DNA from: Gynuella sp050296195
Lineage (GTDB): Bacteria; Pseudomonadota; Gammaproteobacteria; Pseudomonadales; Natronospirillaceae
Assembly (NCBI RefSeq): GCF_050296195.1
Contig: NZ_JBNKRB010000045.1
Length of the DNA: 64,000 nt
Reading direction: 5' to 3' (one strand)
Shown here: piece after piece, positions 27,251 to 36,520 of the stretch
Numbering within the stretch: position 1 is the first letter of the stretch
Layout: every line of letters begins with the position of its first letter
Position numbers and translations under genes: made by a program
Notes under the pieces: model-generated
Told to the model about the DNA's origin: nothing
Seen by the model: only the letters and a program-made list of their open reading frames with translations
Databases searched by the model: none

Positions 27251-27431
27251 AAATGTTTACCAAGCAATTGTGGTTCAAGTCGTTATAAAAATAATGTCAT
27301 GCACCTACACAAGTGTATCTGCAACCATCGCTTGATGGTTTTTCTCATAACTGATGTCAATGATGGTCAATCTGCAGCAAATCCCAGGCAGTTTAGGGTT
27401 CTGAGCAGACCAAAACAGAATACAGCAAAGA

Positions 27432-28961
27432 TCACCATTTAAAGCCACCCAGATGACTGACCAACGTTTCCGTTTGCCGTTTAACGCCATGACTATACGA
27501 GACAGCCTGATCAACCTGTTCATCTACTTTCTGTGACAGCGCAGACAGGCGTTTAATCGCGTGCTGGAGTTCCTGACTGATGTCGGATTGCCCGTTCACC
27601 GCTGCTGCAATCTGGTTCGACATCACACTGACCTGGGAAAATGCATCAAAAATTAATTGGAGTGAGACTTTTGCCTCTTCAATTTTCCTTACTCCCTGTT
27701 TGCTCGACTCACTCCCCTTACTGAACAGCTCCACACCGTTTTCAGTGCTGACCCTCAGACGTTCAATTTTCTGGATAATTTCTCTGATGCTGTCATGCGT
27801 CTTGGTAGCCAGTGCCCGAACCTCATCGGCCACAACAGCAAACCCTCTGCCGTTCTCTCCCGCCCTGGCGGCTTCAATCGCGGCATTCAGCGCCAGCATA
27901 TTGGTCTGTTCGGCGACCCCCTGAATCACGCCAATAATTTCAGTGATGGAATCAACATCCATTTGTAAACTGGACATGGACACACGGGTCTGCTCCAGAG
28001 TGACATCCAACTCCTGAATAGCCTGCACCGTCTGCTCCACGGACAACTGTGTGACTTCTGCATTTTTATGGGCATTAGCGGCAGCATCAGCAGTCACCCT
28101 GGCATGTTCAGCAATACCTTGAGAAGCATCATTGCTTTTATCCAGAGCAGCAGAAATCGCATTGACTTCCGTATACTGCTTCATCACCAGTGAACGGCTG
28201 ACATCAAAAGTATTATCCATGCTAACAACCGACTGGCTGACCTGGCCGGTTACCTGACCCAGTGCCGACGTTGAATTCTGCAATTTCTGCATGAACTGAT
28301 TAAAATATCCTACCAGCATGCCAATTTCATTCCGCGAATTGCCAGACAGTCGCTTGGTCAGATCCCCCTCACCTTGAGAAATGTTGTACATGGTATCCGT
28401 CAACGCCAAAATCGGTCTTCTGACCAACCAGGTGAGCAATATGAATATCACACAGGCCAGTAATGACAATAACACCAGGATACTGACTACAGTCATCTGC
28501 AACTGTATGTCCAATTGCCGATTCAGGTAATCTGAATTCAATTGCAGGTAACTGATTGCAATCGGATCTTCCCCGGCTTCGGCATATTTAAGTTCTATCG
28601 AAATAAGATTGCTGAGATCCGGCAATTCACTCACAACCTGAGTATCTTCATTTTCATGTTTACCCAAAGCGTGGCTGAGTTTTCCATTTTCAACGATATA
28701 TACTGCATCGATATTCGGACTATCTATGGTAGCGCGCAACACTCCATCCACTGTATTCAATTCATAATTCCAAAGTGCAGGCGGAAGCGAGGAAGCAATA
28801 AACTGACTAACCGTCTCAGTTTGATCGGCAAGTGCATTACGCCACTTCTGGACATTCAAATAATAATCAATCGCTGCACTAACCGATAACAACAACGCCA
28901 TAACCAGGATGGCCCATAAGGTGATGCGGAGACTTAACGAATTGACTTTAAATAGGCTCAT
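27432..28961 (-). CDS. Methyl-accepting chemotaxis protein (paralogue 1)
   Basis: A 509-residue transmembrane chemoreceptor. ATG 28961 follows AGGAAG. Helix 1 at about 12-33, a short periplasmic sensor (about 35-155, with SLPPALWNYELNTVDGVL), helix 2 (about 160-185), HAMP (RRPILALTDTMYNISQGEGDLTKRL in pieces) and a methyl-accepting domain whose hairpin tip reads GVAEQTNMLALNAAIEAARAGE followed by GRGFAVVADEVRALA. The C-terminus ends GGFKW with no CheR/CheB-binding pentapeptide. The 509-residue protein at 37773 is a close paralogue with the same layout. Ligand unknown. Confidence 0.93.
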   Translation of the reverse strand: MSLFKVNSLSLRITLWAILVMALLLSVSAAIDYYLNVQKWRNALADQTETVSQFIASSLPPALWNYELNTVDGVLRATIDSPNIDAVYIVENGKLSHALGKHENEDTQVVSELPDLSNLISIELKYAEAGEDPIAISYLQLNSDYLNRQLDIQLQMTVVSILVLLSLLACVIFILLTWLVRRPILALTDTMYNISQGEGDLTKRLSGNSRNEIGMLVGYFNQFMQKLQNSTSALGQVTGQVSQSVVSMDNTFDVSRSLVMKQYTEVNAISAALDKSNDASQGIAEHARVTADAAANAHKNAEVTQLSVEQTVQAIQELDVTLEQTRVSMSSLQMDVDSITEIIGVIQGVAEQTNMLALNAAIEAARAGENGRGFAVVADEVRALATKTHDSIREIIQKIERLRVSTENGVELFSKGSESSKQGVRKIEEAKVSLQLIFDAFSQVSVMSNQIAAAVNGQSDISQELQHAIKRLSALSQKVDEQVDQAVSYSHGVKRQTETLVSHLGGFKW

Positions 28962-29780
28962 TATCTTCCTCACAAACACTTACTTTAGCTTTATCCTTCG
29001 CATTAAGCTGAGCTAACCGGCTCCCTACCTGATATCGGCAAGGGTACTGAACGCGACCTAGTCACCCTGATAATCGAAAAAACAACCATGGCAGCGTCAA
29101 CTTCATTTCAGATACAAATGACATTTCGTCTGTTTTATATTCTCCGACAATATCTATTTCGAAACTCACTCAGAATGCAGACGCCACCGCCATACCTTTC
29201 GCGTTTCTTATGTCAGCGACCTACACCTAAGACTAGCAAAAAAAACAAATTTACCATGAAATTAACCTTTACCTTCGCTACAAAAATCCAGTATCACAGA
29301 TCCACGTACGGTTAAAAAATCTCTGACAATCCCAAGAGAAGCATTTAAACAGGCCTTTCAATCGATCTTCTCTGCCAAAAACAATCTGAGAAACATCTGA
29401 CTACCGCTGCCTTCGCGAAAATAGCCTGAGTGGATCCAGGTGCCGCCCAGCAAAAATGCTTGTTATCCATAATGGTGCAGCATGGAGGTTAGCAGCCATA
29501 CCGAATCCGACAACTATGCATGAAGATATCCGCATGTTTTAACCTGATAATTTGACAACCAGCTGTTGATGAACAAGACTTTAAGTGGAACAAAGCCCAC
29601 GAATACTCATAAAAATGGTTCTCACGGAATGTTCAAAATCCCGTTTGAAAAATAATTTATCGCCGTGGCACCGCCCCCTTAATTCAGCCCCCGGAGCCTG
29701 AGCAAAAGTTTTATTGCAAAAATTATTCAACCAGACGACTAATAAAAAAACCAAGCAAGAGATAATAATTCGGAGTATTT
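28962..29780. other. Gene-poor region
   Basis: About 820 bases. It should hold the promoters of the leftward chemoreceptor and the rightward solute-binding gene. A 75-codon open frame at 29088-29315 has no recognisable content. I see no RNA gene or repeat. Confidence 0.4.
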
Positions 29781-30509
29781 ATGAATTTTTCCAATCTCAT
29801 TAAAATAATATTGATTGTATTCTTGTCTCAATTCGCCAAAGCAGAAGTCACGATTGATGTTGATCATGCCAACCCACCATTTATGTATCTGAGTGGTGGT
29901 AAAGCTAAAGGTATTTATCCAGCACTGATCTCAGCAGCGTTTAATAAAATAGGCGAACCTGTCGTCATAAACGCTCTTCCATGGTCCAGAGCAATTGAAG
30001 ATATTGATAGTGCTCAAACAGGCATCGGCGGCATTTATAAAAATTCTGAAAGACTTAAAAAATACGATTACAGCGAACAGATTTATGTGGATAGGCTATT
30101 GGTCTACTACAATAAATCCAAGATAGTGTCCTTCAACAGCGTCGACGATTTAAAAGGAATGGAAGTTGGTGTTCTTCGCGGGTGGAGCTATGGTGACGCG
30201 TTTGATACTGCTCTCAAATCAGGTGATATTAAAGTCAGTGAAGTTACTTCAGACAAACAAAATTTCAAAAAACTAAATGCGGGACGTCTGGATGCGGTGA
30301 TAGCGATCGAAGTTGCGGGCTCAATACTCATGCGGGAATACCCAAACATTGCCGTGTCAGCGACGCCGATAGCCGAAAATCCAACGTATCTGGCCTTCTC
30401 AAAAAAAGCCAACATGACCGCCCTACTGGACAAGTTCAATAAAGCAATCACTTCTCTCCGGGAATCAGGAGAATTTGACAAAATCGTTCAAAAAGAACTA
30501 ACGAACTAA
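29781..30509 (+). CDS. Periplasmic solute-binding protein, family 3 type
   Basis: A 242-residue exported protein; ATG 29781 follows GGAG and a signal peptide ends at QFAKA. It has the SBP_bac_3 fold: YLSGGKAKGIYPALISAAFNKIG, LPWSRAIEDIDSAQTGIGGIYK in succession, LKGMEVGVLRGWSYGD and LNAGRLDAVIAIEVAGS. It lacks a membrane or enzymatic domain and there is no ABC permease nearby. Stand-alone proteins of this kind are common in gammaproteobacteria and may act in sensing or scavenging. A strong terminator follows, so it is monocistronic. Confidence 0.8.
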   Translation: MNFSNLIKIILIVFLSQFAKAEVTIDVDHANPPFMYLSGGKAKGIYPALISAAFNKIGEPVVINALPWSRAIEDIDSAQTGIGGIYKNSERLKKYDYSEQIYVDRLLVYYNKSKIVSFNSVDDLKGMEVGVLRGWSYGDAFDTALKSGDIKVSEVTSDKQNFKKLNAGRLDAVIAIEVAGSILMREYPNIAVSATPIAENPTYLAFSKKANMTALLDKFNKAITSLRESGEFDKIVQKELTN

Positions 30510-30519
30510 TACTTCATCG

Positions 30520-30554
30520 TCAGGCTGATAAAAATATCAGCCTGATGGTTTTTT
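30520..30554 (+). terminator. Terminator of the solute-binding gene
   Basis: TCAGGCTGATA-AAAA-TATCAGCCTGA is a perfect 11-bp stem followed by TGG and six T, eleven bases after the stop codon. Confidence 0.92.
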
Positions 30555-30733
30555 CAGGCAAACAACATCCTGGATATATTTGCGTACAACGCCCAGGATA
30601 TTTATCGGGTTGAGTGTCTGTTTTTTGAATGTATGAATATCATTTTCAAAGTGTACGTAGACCACAGACATCACAGCATGTGCATCCCTTGGTTTGGCTA
30701 ACGCCTTCATCCATGACAGTCGCAATTGGGTGA

Positions 30734-31108
30734 ATCACCCGGTTGAGCAAAGGACCGTATTTCGCCACAGACCCCCTGCTGTACGACAGTGACACGTTGG
30801 AGCTGGTGGAACCAAAATAACAGTCGCAGGCCGAACGAAAAAGAGAGAGCCTGGGATATTTTGACTATCGCCTAAGTGCCGTGAAAGAAGACAATCGGAG
30901 TTCCTGTCATCTGTTTGTTCAGTAAGGTCTCCCGTTTGAATGCCGCTGTTTTGAGTAGTTGTGCCTGGCCTATGTCGATTCCCGTGACTATCCCGATTAT
31001 CATATCAGTACCGAACAACTTCACTGGCTGACAAAGTCTGCTGGTCGTCTGCAGTCTCTGGCGGAGAAATATTGTCAGGACAAACTCAATCACTTCGATC
31101 TTGGCGAC
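30734..31108 (+). pseudogene. Decayed nucleotidyltransferase/HEPN-domain protein
   Basis: One frame (first base 30734) gives pieces of a nucleotidyltransferase-HEPN protein: RLSKGPYFATD, LLYDSDTLELVEPK, GYFDYRL, then CFE, LAYVDSRDYPDYHIS and RLQSLAEKYCQDKL. They resemble, in order, the LSKGRYFF, LLYDSGEFELAEPK, and CFELLKRAYVDARY plus VEEICRERI segments of that family. In-frame stops (TAA twice, TAG at 30952-30954 region) and a missing HEPN core show it is inactive. The N-terminal nucleotidyltransferase part is not seen. Such proteins belong to MNT/HEPN toxin-antitoxin-like families. Identification is from remembered family patterns. Confidence 0.55.
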
Positions 31109-31182
31109 CAATGCGATGTACCCGCGCTAAAAGTTATAAAACAAACCAATATTACTCGTACCAACCAATACCGGAGTTAGCG

Positions 31183-31608
31183 ATGATTACCGATTATCGA
31201 TTCAGCAGCGATTTGCAGGATATGGACATCGATGCCATCCACCAGTTTCTGTCACAGTCATATTGGTCGAAGGGACTGCCTTTGTCGGTGCTACAGAAAG
31301 CCATGGAGAATTCAATGTGCTTTGGTGTCTTCGCATCTGATCAGCAACAGGTTGGATTTGCTCGCATGATCACCGACAAAGCCACATTTGCCTATCTGGC
31401 AGATGTCTATATTCTGGAGGCACATCGCGGCAAGGGATTATCAAAGTGGCTGGTAAAAAACATCCTCGAACATCCTGACTTACAGGGACTCAGACGTATC
31501 CTGCTCGCAACCCGCGACGCCCATGAACTGTATTCCCGTTTTGGTTTCGAACCCGTACAGGATGCCACACCATTTATGCAGATATGGCATCCCAAGGTTT
31601 ACCAATAA
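31183..31608 (+). CDS. GNAT-family N-acetyltransferase
   Basis: A 141-residue cytoplasmic acetyltransferase. ATG 31183 follows CGGAGT. The acetyl-CoA site is VYILEAHRGKGLSKWLVKNIL, with QQVGFARMITDKATFAYLADV before it and LATRDAHELYSRFGFEPV after. The substrate is unknown; the short form resembles acetyltransferases encoded alone near amino acid or antibiotic resistance genes. Monocistronic as far as can be seen. Confidence 0.85.
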   Translation: MITDYRFSSDLQDMDIDAIHQFLSQSYWSKGLPLSVLQKAMENSMCFGVFASDQQQVGFARMITDKATFAYLADVYILEAHRGKGLSKWLVKNILEHPDLQGLRRILLATRDAHELYSRFGFEPVQDATPFMQIWHPKVYQ

Positions 31609-31733
31609 CCATTTTTCAAAATAAAAAGAGTATTGACAGACTATGAAGTATTATCTATCTTCGTGCTTCAAATCAACCACAGCGCTTCTGGACATCGGCC
31701 CCCAGAAGGTTTTTATTCTCCCGGCCGGGTTTA

Positions 31734-31958
31734 ATGTTTATATGCAAACACTGTAATACTCAAATACTTTCTCACTCACCCGCTTATTTTGTAACCCTGC
31801 AAACCAGATCCAAAACTTATCCCCGAAGACCTAATGCGCATATCCGCATTGATGAAAACGGCAAACGCAAACCGGTTGATGATCCGGGTGGCAGCGGTCA
31901 TGAAATTGTTAAAGAAATTAAGGAATGCAAGCAATGCTTTTTGCACAGAACAGCGTAG
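31734..31958 (+). CDS. Small zinc-ribbon-like protein
   Basis: A 74-residue protein with Cys5-x2-Cys8 at the start and Cys66-x2-Cys69 near the end, an arrangement suited to one zinc ion, and a conserved-looking centre (RPNAHIRIDENGKRKPVDDPGGSGHEIVKEI in two parts). I recall similar short hypothetical proteins but no named family. No clear ribosome site precedes ATG 31734, and a hairpin follows. Function unknown. Confidence 0.6.
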   Translation: MFICKHCNTQILSHSPAYFVTLQTRSKTYPRRPNAHIRIDENGKRKPVDDPGGSGHEIVKEIKECKQCFLHRTA

Positions 31959-31977
31959 CCTGTCTCTGACAAATACT

Positions 31978-31997
31978 GCACCCGTTTTATCGGGTGC
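31978..31997 (+). terminator. Hairpin after the zinc-ribbon gene
   Basis: GCACCCG-TTTTAT-CGGGTGC is a perfect 7-bp stem 20 bases after the stop. Only TT follows, so terminator strength is doubtful. Confidence 0.5.
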
Positions 31998-32025
31998 TTA
32001 AACATCCACCCTGGAGGAACCATTT

Positions 32026-32424
32026 ATGAGCAATACTCGGGGAATTAACCACTTGGGCCTGGCGGTTCGGAACTTAACCGATACCCGTAACTTCTTTGTC
32101 AATCTGTTGGGTTGGACAGAATCCGGTTATGACGCGGATTATCCAAAAACGGCTGTCAGTGATGGCGTGGTCAGACTGACATTGTGGCAGGTTGATCACC
32201 ATCACCCCGTTTACGAATTTGATAGACGACACAATATTGGTTTGCATCATCTGGCATTGGAAGTGGAGACTGAAGCAGATCTGGACGAACTTCATCAATG
32301 CCTGCTGGATAACGGCATCACCATCGAATTTGCACCAGAACTGCTGTCAGGCGGCCCCCGGAAACACATGATGTGCTATGAACCAGGTGGCATCAGAATT
32401 GAATTTATCTGGGCTGGCCTATGA
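32026..32424 (+). CDS. VOC-family (glyoxalase/dioxygenase-like) protein
   Basis: A 132-residue protein of the vicinal-oxygen-chelate superfamily. Start ATG 32026 follows GGAGG. Metal-ligand candidates are His in GINHLGLAVRNL, His in NIGLHHLALEVE and Glu in GGIRIEFIW, as in glyoxalase I. It overlaps the following acetyltransferase gene by four bases (ATGA), so the two are co-translated. Substrate unknown; lactoylglutathione lyase, fosfomycin-resistance-like or dioxygenase roles all use this fold. Confidence 0.85.
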   Translation: MSNTRGINHLGLAVRNLTDTRNFFVNLLGWTESGYDADYPKTAVSDGVVRLTLWQVDHHHPVYEFDRRHNIGLHHLALEVETEADLDELHQCLLDNGITIEFAPELLSGGPRKHMMCYEPGGIRIEFIWAGL

Positions 32425-32855
32425 GTACATTACAAGTGCTGACATGTACCCATCAGGATGCAAATTTGCTGGCAGAGCTACGGGCCAGAGCAATGAAAGA
32501 CAGCCTCGAAGCCATTGGCCGATATGATGAACAAAGGGTTCGTAACCGACTGCTGGCAAACTTTGTTGCCGGAAATACCTACCAGCTGCGGATGGATAAC
32601 CAACTGGTGGGCTTCTATGTGATTCACCAACGGGAAGATCATATGTATCTTGATCACTTCTACATTGATCCAACCTTTCAAGGGCAGGGACTGGGCCATA
32701 AAGTACTGACCGATATACTGCAACAGGCTCATGCTTCTGCACAGCCGGTTCGTCTCGGCGCTTTGCGCAACAGCCGTGCCAACGAATTTTACCGCCGACA
32801 TGGTTTTATCCAGACTCACGAAGACGAATTCGATATATTTTATCAGTGGGGATAA
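32421..32855 (+). CDS. GNAT-family N-acetyltransferase
   Basis: A 144-residue acetyltransferase with YLDHFYIDPTFQGQGLGHKVLTDIL as the acetyl-CoA loop, QLVGFYVIHQREDHMY before it and LGALRNSRANEFYRRHGFIQ after. It is translationally coupled to the VOC gene, suggesting related use, perhaps detoxification. Substrate unknown. Confidence 0.85.
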   Translation: MSTLQVLTCTHQDANLLAELRARAMKDSLEAIGRYDEQRVRNRLLANFVAGNTYQLRMDNQLVGFYVIHQREDHMYLDHFYIDPTFQGQGLGHKVLTDILQQAHASAQPVRLGALRNSRANEFYRRHGFIQTHEDEFDIFYQWG

Positions 32856-33123
32856 TCAACATCTTTCAACCAAAATAAGACACGCGATTGTAACCAGGGT
32901 ATGGATTTTAAAAAAAAGACAAATACGATACCTTTATAATTTCAGAAACATTGCTGTGTGTGAAGCTTATGCCATGATGCCCTTCATTGTTATTATGAAT
33001 AACGCACACTCAAAAAAGCCCGGCTTATATTTTTCAAAAGCACACCCCAAAACTGAAGCAAAAGCCGGCGGCGTCATAAAACTGAAAAGAGTTCGAATAA
33101 CAATACCGATAAAAACAGAAAAG

Positions 33124-34350
33124 ATGAGAACCATGTCCTTCAGAACCCCACTTAAGCCATTCTTAAAAGTTATCTTGCCATTCATATGCAGTGCTGTTGC
33201 ATCATTGTCTTATAGCAGCGATTTTACGAGCCTGGATCAGGCGCTCCCCAAAGATATAGATGCGGCCACAATTGCGCCGGTCTTCGACTTTGACGGTGAC
33301 GGTTGTCTGCCAGCCGCCGGCATCAGCCGGAACGGTGATCAGAATGAAGGACTAAAACCCAGTGGAAGTCTCACCGGTGATTGTCGGACCGAAAACTTTC
33401 TGGAATCATCCAATACCGTTCACCGTTACGCTTGCCATAATGATCAGGGCAGCCGGTATTGTGGCCATTTTTATGCGCTTTATTTTGAAAAAGACCAGAT
33501 TCTCAATGGCATCAAAAGCGGACATCGGCACGATTGGGAATATGCAGCAGTATGGACCGTCGATGGCGTTGTGACACATGGCAGTTACAGTGCTCATGGC
33601 GATCTGAATACCAAACCGGCAGCAACATTGGAATTTGAACGCGGTCATTTAAAAATCGTCTATCACAAAGACGGTCTGCTGACTCATGCCATGCGTTTTG
33701 CCAAGACGGCCGAAGTGGCCGAAAATCCGTACGGTGAATTTGTCACGCCGCCTATCATCAGTTGGTATGCATTCAAAGGAGATGGTTGGAATAATCTGAT
33801 CATGCGCACGCTGTTGAACCGCTATGATTACCACTCTGCCACCCTGCCGATGGCCGACGGTGGTTTTCTGAATAATCTTAACGAATTCAAACCAGGCAAT
33901 TTTCCGACCTTTACGACTGCCGATGTCTTCGCAGCGAACCCTGGAGACAACGAGCAGTGGTCTGAACTCGTCAACAAAGCATCCGGTTTATGCCTGGATA
34001 TCGATCGCGAAACCATGGCTAATGGCTCCAATGTCATGCTCTGGAATTGCAGCGGCGGCAGCTGGCAGCAATGGTATCTCGATTCATCCACCGGACGAGT
34101 TTACAGTCTGAAAGATCCCCGTTACTGTCTGGACAATGGCGGGGATTTTTCGAATGGTGCCAATATTGTCATTGCGCCATGCCGGGGCGGTGATTCACAA
34201 CGCTTTATCGATGCCGGTAATGGTGCCATCGCCATGGCATTGAATCCAGAGCAGGTACTCGATGCCAACGGCTCAAACCCCGGTGACAATGTCAGTGTCT
34301 GGACTGACTGGGGTGGTGCCAACCAACGTTGGATGCGCGTGCAACCATAA
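33124..34350 (+). CDS. Nep1-like (NPP1) necrosis-inducing protein with ricin-type lectin domain
   Basis: A 408-residue secreted protein. The signal peptide runs to about residue 30 (FLKVILPFICSAVASLSYS). The NLP domain (about 38-255) contains the diagnostic heptapeptide GHRHDWE at 133-139, where the acidic and His residues bind a divalent cation, plus the Cys pair ACHNDQGSRYCGHFYALYF and GSYSAHGDL. NLPs lyse eudicot plant cells by binding membrane glycosylinositol phosphoceramides. Residues about 275-408 form a ricin B beta-trefoil with QQWYL, QRF and QRWMRV repeats. A lectin fused to an NLP is unusual. Start at 33124 or 33133 is uncertain; upstream codons to 32731 overlap another gene and are not used. 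Confidence 0.88.
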   Translation: MRTMSFRTPLKPFLKVILPFICSAVASLSYSSDFTSLDQALPKDIDAATIAPVFDFDGDGCLPAAGISRNGDQNEGLKPSGSLTGDCRTENFLESSNTVHRYACHNDQGSRYCGHFYALYFEKDQILNGIKSGHRHDWEYAAVWTVDGVVTHGSYSAHGDLNTKPAATLEFERGHLKIVYHKDGLLTHAMRFAKTAEVAENPYGEFVTPPIISWYAFKGDGWNNLIMRTLLNRYDYHSATLPMADGGFLNNLNEFKPGNFPTFTTADVFAANPGDNEQWSELVNKASGLCLDIDRETMANGSNVMLWNCSGGSWQQWYLDSSTGRVYSLKDPRYCLDNGGDFSNGANIVIAPCRGGDSQRFIDAGNGAIAMALNPEQVLDANGSNPGDNVSVWTDWGGANQRWMRVQP

Positions 34351-34461
34351 TCCAATAAACACCTCTGCGGCGGATTGCACCTCATTCCCCTAACCCGCTG
34401 ACGTTGTGGACATCTACCTATCGTGTTAAAACAGCCATTACATCTGTGTGGTTGTTTTACC

Positions 34462-35631
34462 ATGATACATACCATTGCCATCGCCAATTACCGTTCGCTG
34501 CGTGACCTGGTCCTGCCATTGGGTCAGCTCAATGTGGTCACCGGTGCCAACGCCAGTGGCAAATCCAATCTTTATAAAGCTTTACGGCTGCTGGCGGAAA
34601 CCGCTCAGGGTGGTGTCGTCAATGCATTGGCCAAAGAAGGCGGGCTGGAGTCTACCTTCTGGGCCGGACCTGAAAATATAAGCCGGCGTATGCAGCTCGG
34701 CCATGTTCCCGTTCAGGGTAGTCCCAGACAAAAAGCTTACCGCTTAAGACTCGGGTTTGCCGGTGATGATTTCAGTTACGCTATTTCGCTTGGGCTGCCC
34801 ACGCCGTCAAACTCAGCATTCTCTCTGGACCCTGAAATCAAACGTGAGTCCATTTGGGCGGGCAGGCATTTTCGGCCCGCTACACAGTTAGTCGAGCGGG
34901 AGAACGGTGTCATTAAGGTCCGCACACAACGGAATTGGGAAGTCATTGCTCAAAACACCCGAAGCTTTGACAGTTTATTCGGTGAAATCGCTGATCCGGT
35001 GAAAACACCGGAAGTTGTCAGTCTTAGAGACAGCATACGACAATGGCGCTTTTACGATCATTTTCGCACTGATCTCGACGCTCCGGCCCGACAACCACAA
35101 CTCGGCACTCGCACACCGGTGCTGCATCATGACGGTCATGATCTGGCCGCCGCTCTGCAGACCATTCGCGAAATCGGTGATCATGAGGCACTGGATCATG
35201 CCATTGAGGATGCCTTCCCCGGTGCGACATTGAATATTGTGATTCGGGATGATGGCCGGTTTGCCATCGAGTTGAATCAGCATGGTCTGCTGCGAGCATT
35301 GTCAGGGCTGGAACTGTCAGACGGAACGTTGCGCTACCTTCTGTGGGTCGCAGCACTCCTCACTCCGCGACCGCCGGCACTAATGGTATTGAATGAACCG
35401 GAAACCAGCCTGCACCCGGATCTGCTACCGGCCCTGGCGCGGTTGATCATCAGAGCTTCCAATGTCACTCAGGTTTGGGTGGTCTCTCATGCCAGCCGAC
35501 TGATAGCGGCTTTGGAAGAAGCCGACACCTGTCATTCCATCGCCCTGATCAAAGAGCTGGGGCAGACACTGATCGCCGGCCAGGAGATGTTTGACCAGCC
35601 ATCATGGCGATGGCCGGACGCTGGCAAATAA
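34462..35631 (+). CDS. SMC/RecF-like AAA family ATPase
   Basis: A 389-residue cytoplasmic ATPase starting IHTIAIANYRSLRDLVLPLG. Walker A is VTGANASGKSNLYKAL, the signature-like LSGLELSDGTLRYLLWVAALL precedes Walker B LMVLNEPETSLHPDLLP, and WVVSHASRLIAAL supplies the switch His. This is the AAA_21/RecF-like layout without a coiled coil or a TOPRIM nuclease domain. Relatives occur in DNA repair and phage-defence contexts, but no nuclease or effector gene adjoins; its role is unknown. It is convergent with the NifX-like gene, 12 bases apart. Confidence 0.85.
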   Translation: MIHTIAIANYRSLRDLVLPLGQLNVVTGANASGKSNLYKALRLLAETAQGGVVNALAKEGGLESTFWAGPENISRRMQLGHVPVQGSPRQKAYRLRLGFAGDDFSYAISLGLPTPSNSAFSLDPEIKRESIWAGRHFRPATQLVERENGVIKVRTQRNWEVIAQNTRSFDSLFGEIADPVKTPEVVSLRDSIRQWRFYDHFRTDLDAPARQPQLGTRTPVLHHDGHDLAAALQTIREIGDHEALDHAIEDAFPGATLNIVIRDDGRFAIELNQHGLLRALSGLELSDGTLRYLLWVAALLTPRPPALMVLNEPETSLHPDLLPALARLIIRASNVTQVWVVSHASRLIAALEEADTCHSIALIKELGQTLIAGQEMFDQPSWRWPDAGK

Positions 35632-35643
35632 CTGCCAAAGGAC

Positions 35644-36042
35644 TCAGTGTGCCCCGTGATGATGGGAATGACCACAGCCTTGATCATCATGAGGCTGACC
35701 AGGAGGCAACTCTCCCTCAAGATACAGACGAACCGCCGTCAAGGGATCGGATTCCGTGGTTGTCAACAGCTTGGTATCGTGTGCCGCCAGGCGTTGGGTC
35801 ACTCCAGCCCCTGCAGACTGGACAATCGCCACATTCACCGCATGTAAGGGATGCGGCAGATCCTCGTGCTGAACATGCCATTCATGCAGACTGCTCGCCC
35901 GCGACAATTCCAGACTCCAGACAGGTTGTGGTGCCGCTTGTCCAGCCGTAACGATATAGACCTGCCAGCGGACGGTTTTACCGGCATGGGGAGAAATCGT
36001 ACCATTTTTCAATACTGCCACTGCGATCAGACCGTTTACCAT
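35644..36042 (-). CDS. NifX/NafY-like Fe-Mo cofactor-binding fold protein with His-rich tail
   Basis: A 132-residue protein of the dinitrogenase iron-molybdenum cofactor superfamily: IAVAVLKNGTISPHAGKTVRWQVYIV is the typical start, and VQHEDLPHPLHAVNVAIVQSAGAGVTQRLAAH (two parts) the core. The C-terminus is GCGHSHHHGAH, a likely metal-binding tail. There are no nif genes in the window, so it probably handles another metal or cluster. ATG 36042 has GAGG at the right distance. Confidence 0.78.
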   Translation of the reverse strand: MVNGLIAVAVLKNGTISPHAGKTVRWQVYIVTAGQAAPQPVWSLELSRASSLHEWHVQHEDLPHPLHAVNVAIVQSAGAGVTQRLAAHDTKLLTTTESDPLTAVRLYLEGELPPGQPHDDQGCGHSHHHGAH

Positions 36043-36379
36043 AAAAAAACCTCGCAAAAGTCTGCCACTCTATCAGTTCGTTGTGGAAGCGAATTGATAT
36101 TACTCAACAGAACCACCTTAATCAGATGGGCGAGAAAACCCAGCCCAAATAAACGTCCGCAGAAAACAGAGATTTATAAGACCTATTTATAACGACAGCA
36201 GGCTTTCAGAATGTAACACAGCTATATCCTGCAAATACTGACCGTCCAAAAGGTATCTCCTGTATCAAGAGGAACATTTAGAATGCATTGAATTCGCTGG
36301 GTAATTTTTTAGTTCGGCCGTTGTAACACAGATAATTTTTAGCAACTCTCAGTGACCCACAGCGATACAAAACTGTTAA

Positions 36380-36520
36380 GGAACCGTTGAAAAATGGCCT
36401 GTTTTCGCGCAGGACGTTGTCAGCCCCCCGTCTCACCCCCTCATTTACGCCCGTAAATGCGGTGTTGCGAGTGGTGCTTCCTCGCCGACATCAAAACTTT
36501 TCCTACTTTTCAGAAGCCCC
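36380..36520 (+). mobile_element. Miniature inverted-repeat element, copy B
   Basis: A 141-bp copy flanked by a TTAA duplication (36376-36379 and 36521-36524). The ends GGAACCGTTGAAAAATGG and inverted GGGGCTTCTGAAAAG and the interior match copy A in the same orientation. Confidence 0.88.

Noticed and set aside
29088..29315. 75-codon frame in a long gap
   Set aside because: Unusual composition, no ribosome site and no family resemblance.
30537..30725. 62-codon minus-strand frame
   Set aside because: It includes the inverted stem of the preceding terminator and has no recognisable content.
34462..36042. AAA ATPase and NifX-like gene as a defence system
   Set aside because: The ATPase has no nuclease or effector partner, and the NifX-like gene is convergent and unrelated, so nothing supports a defence role.
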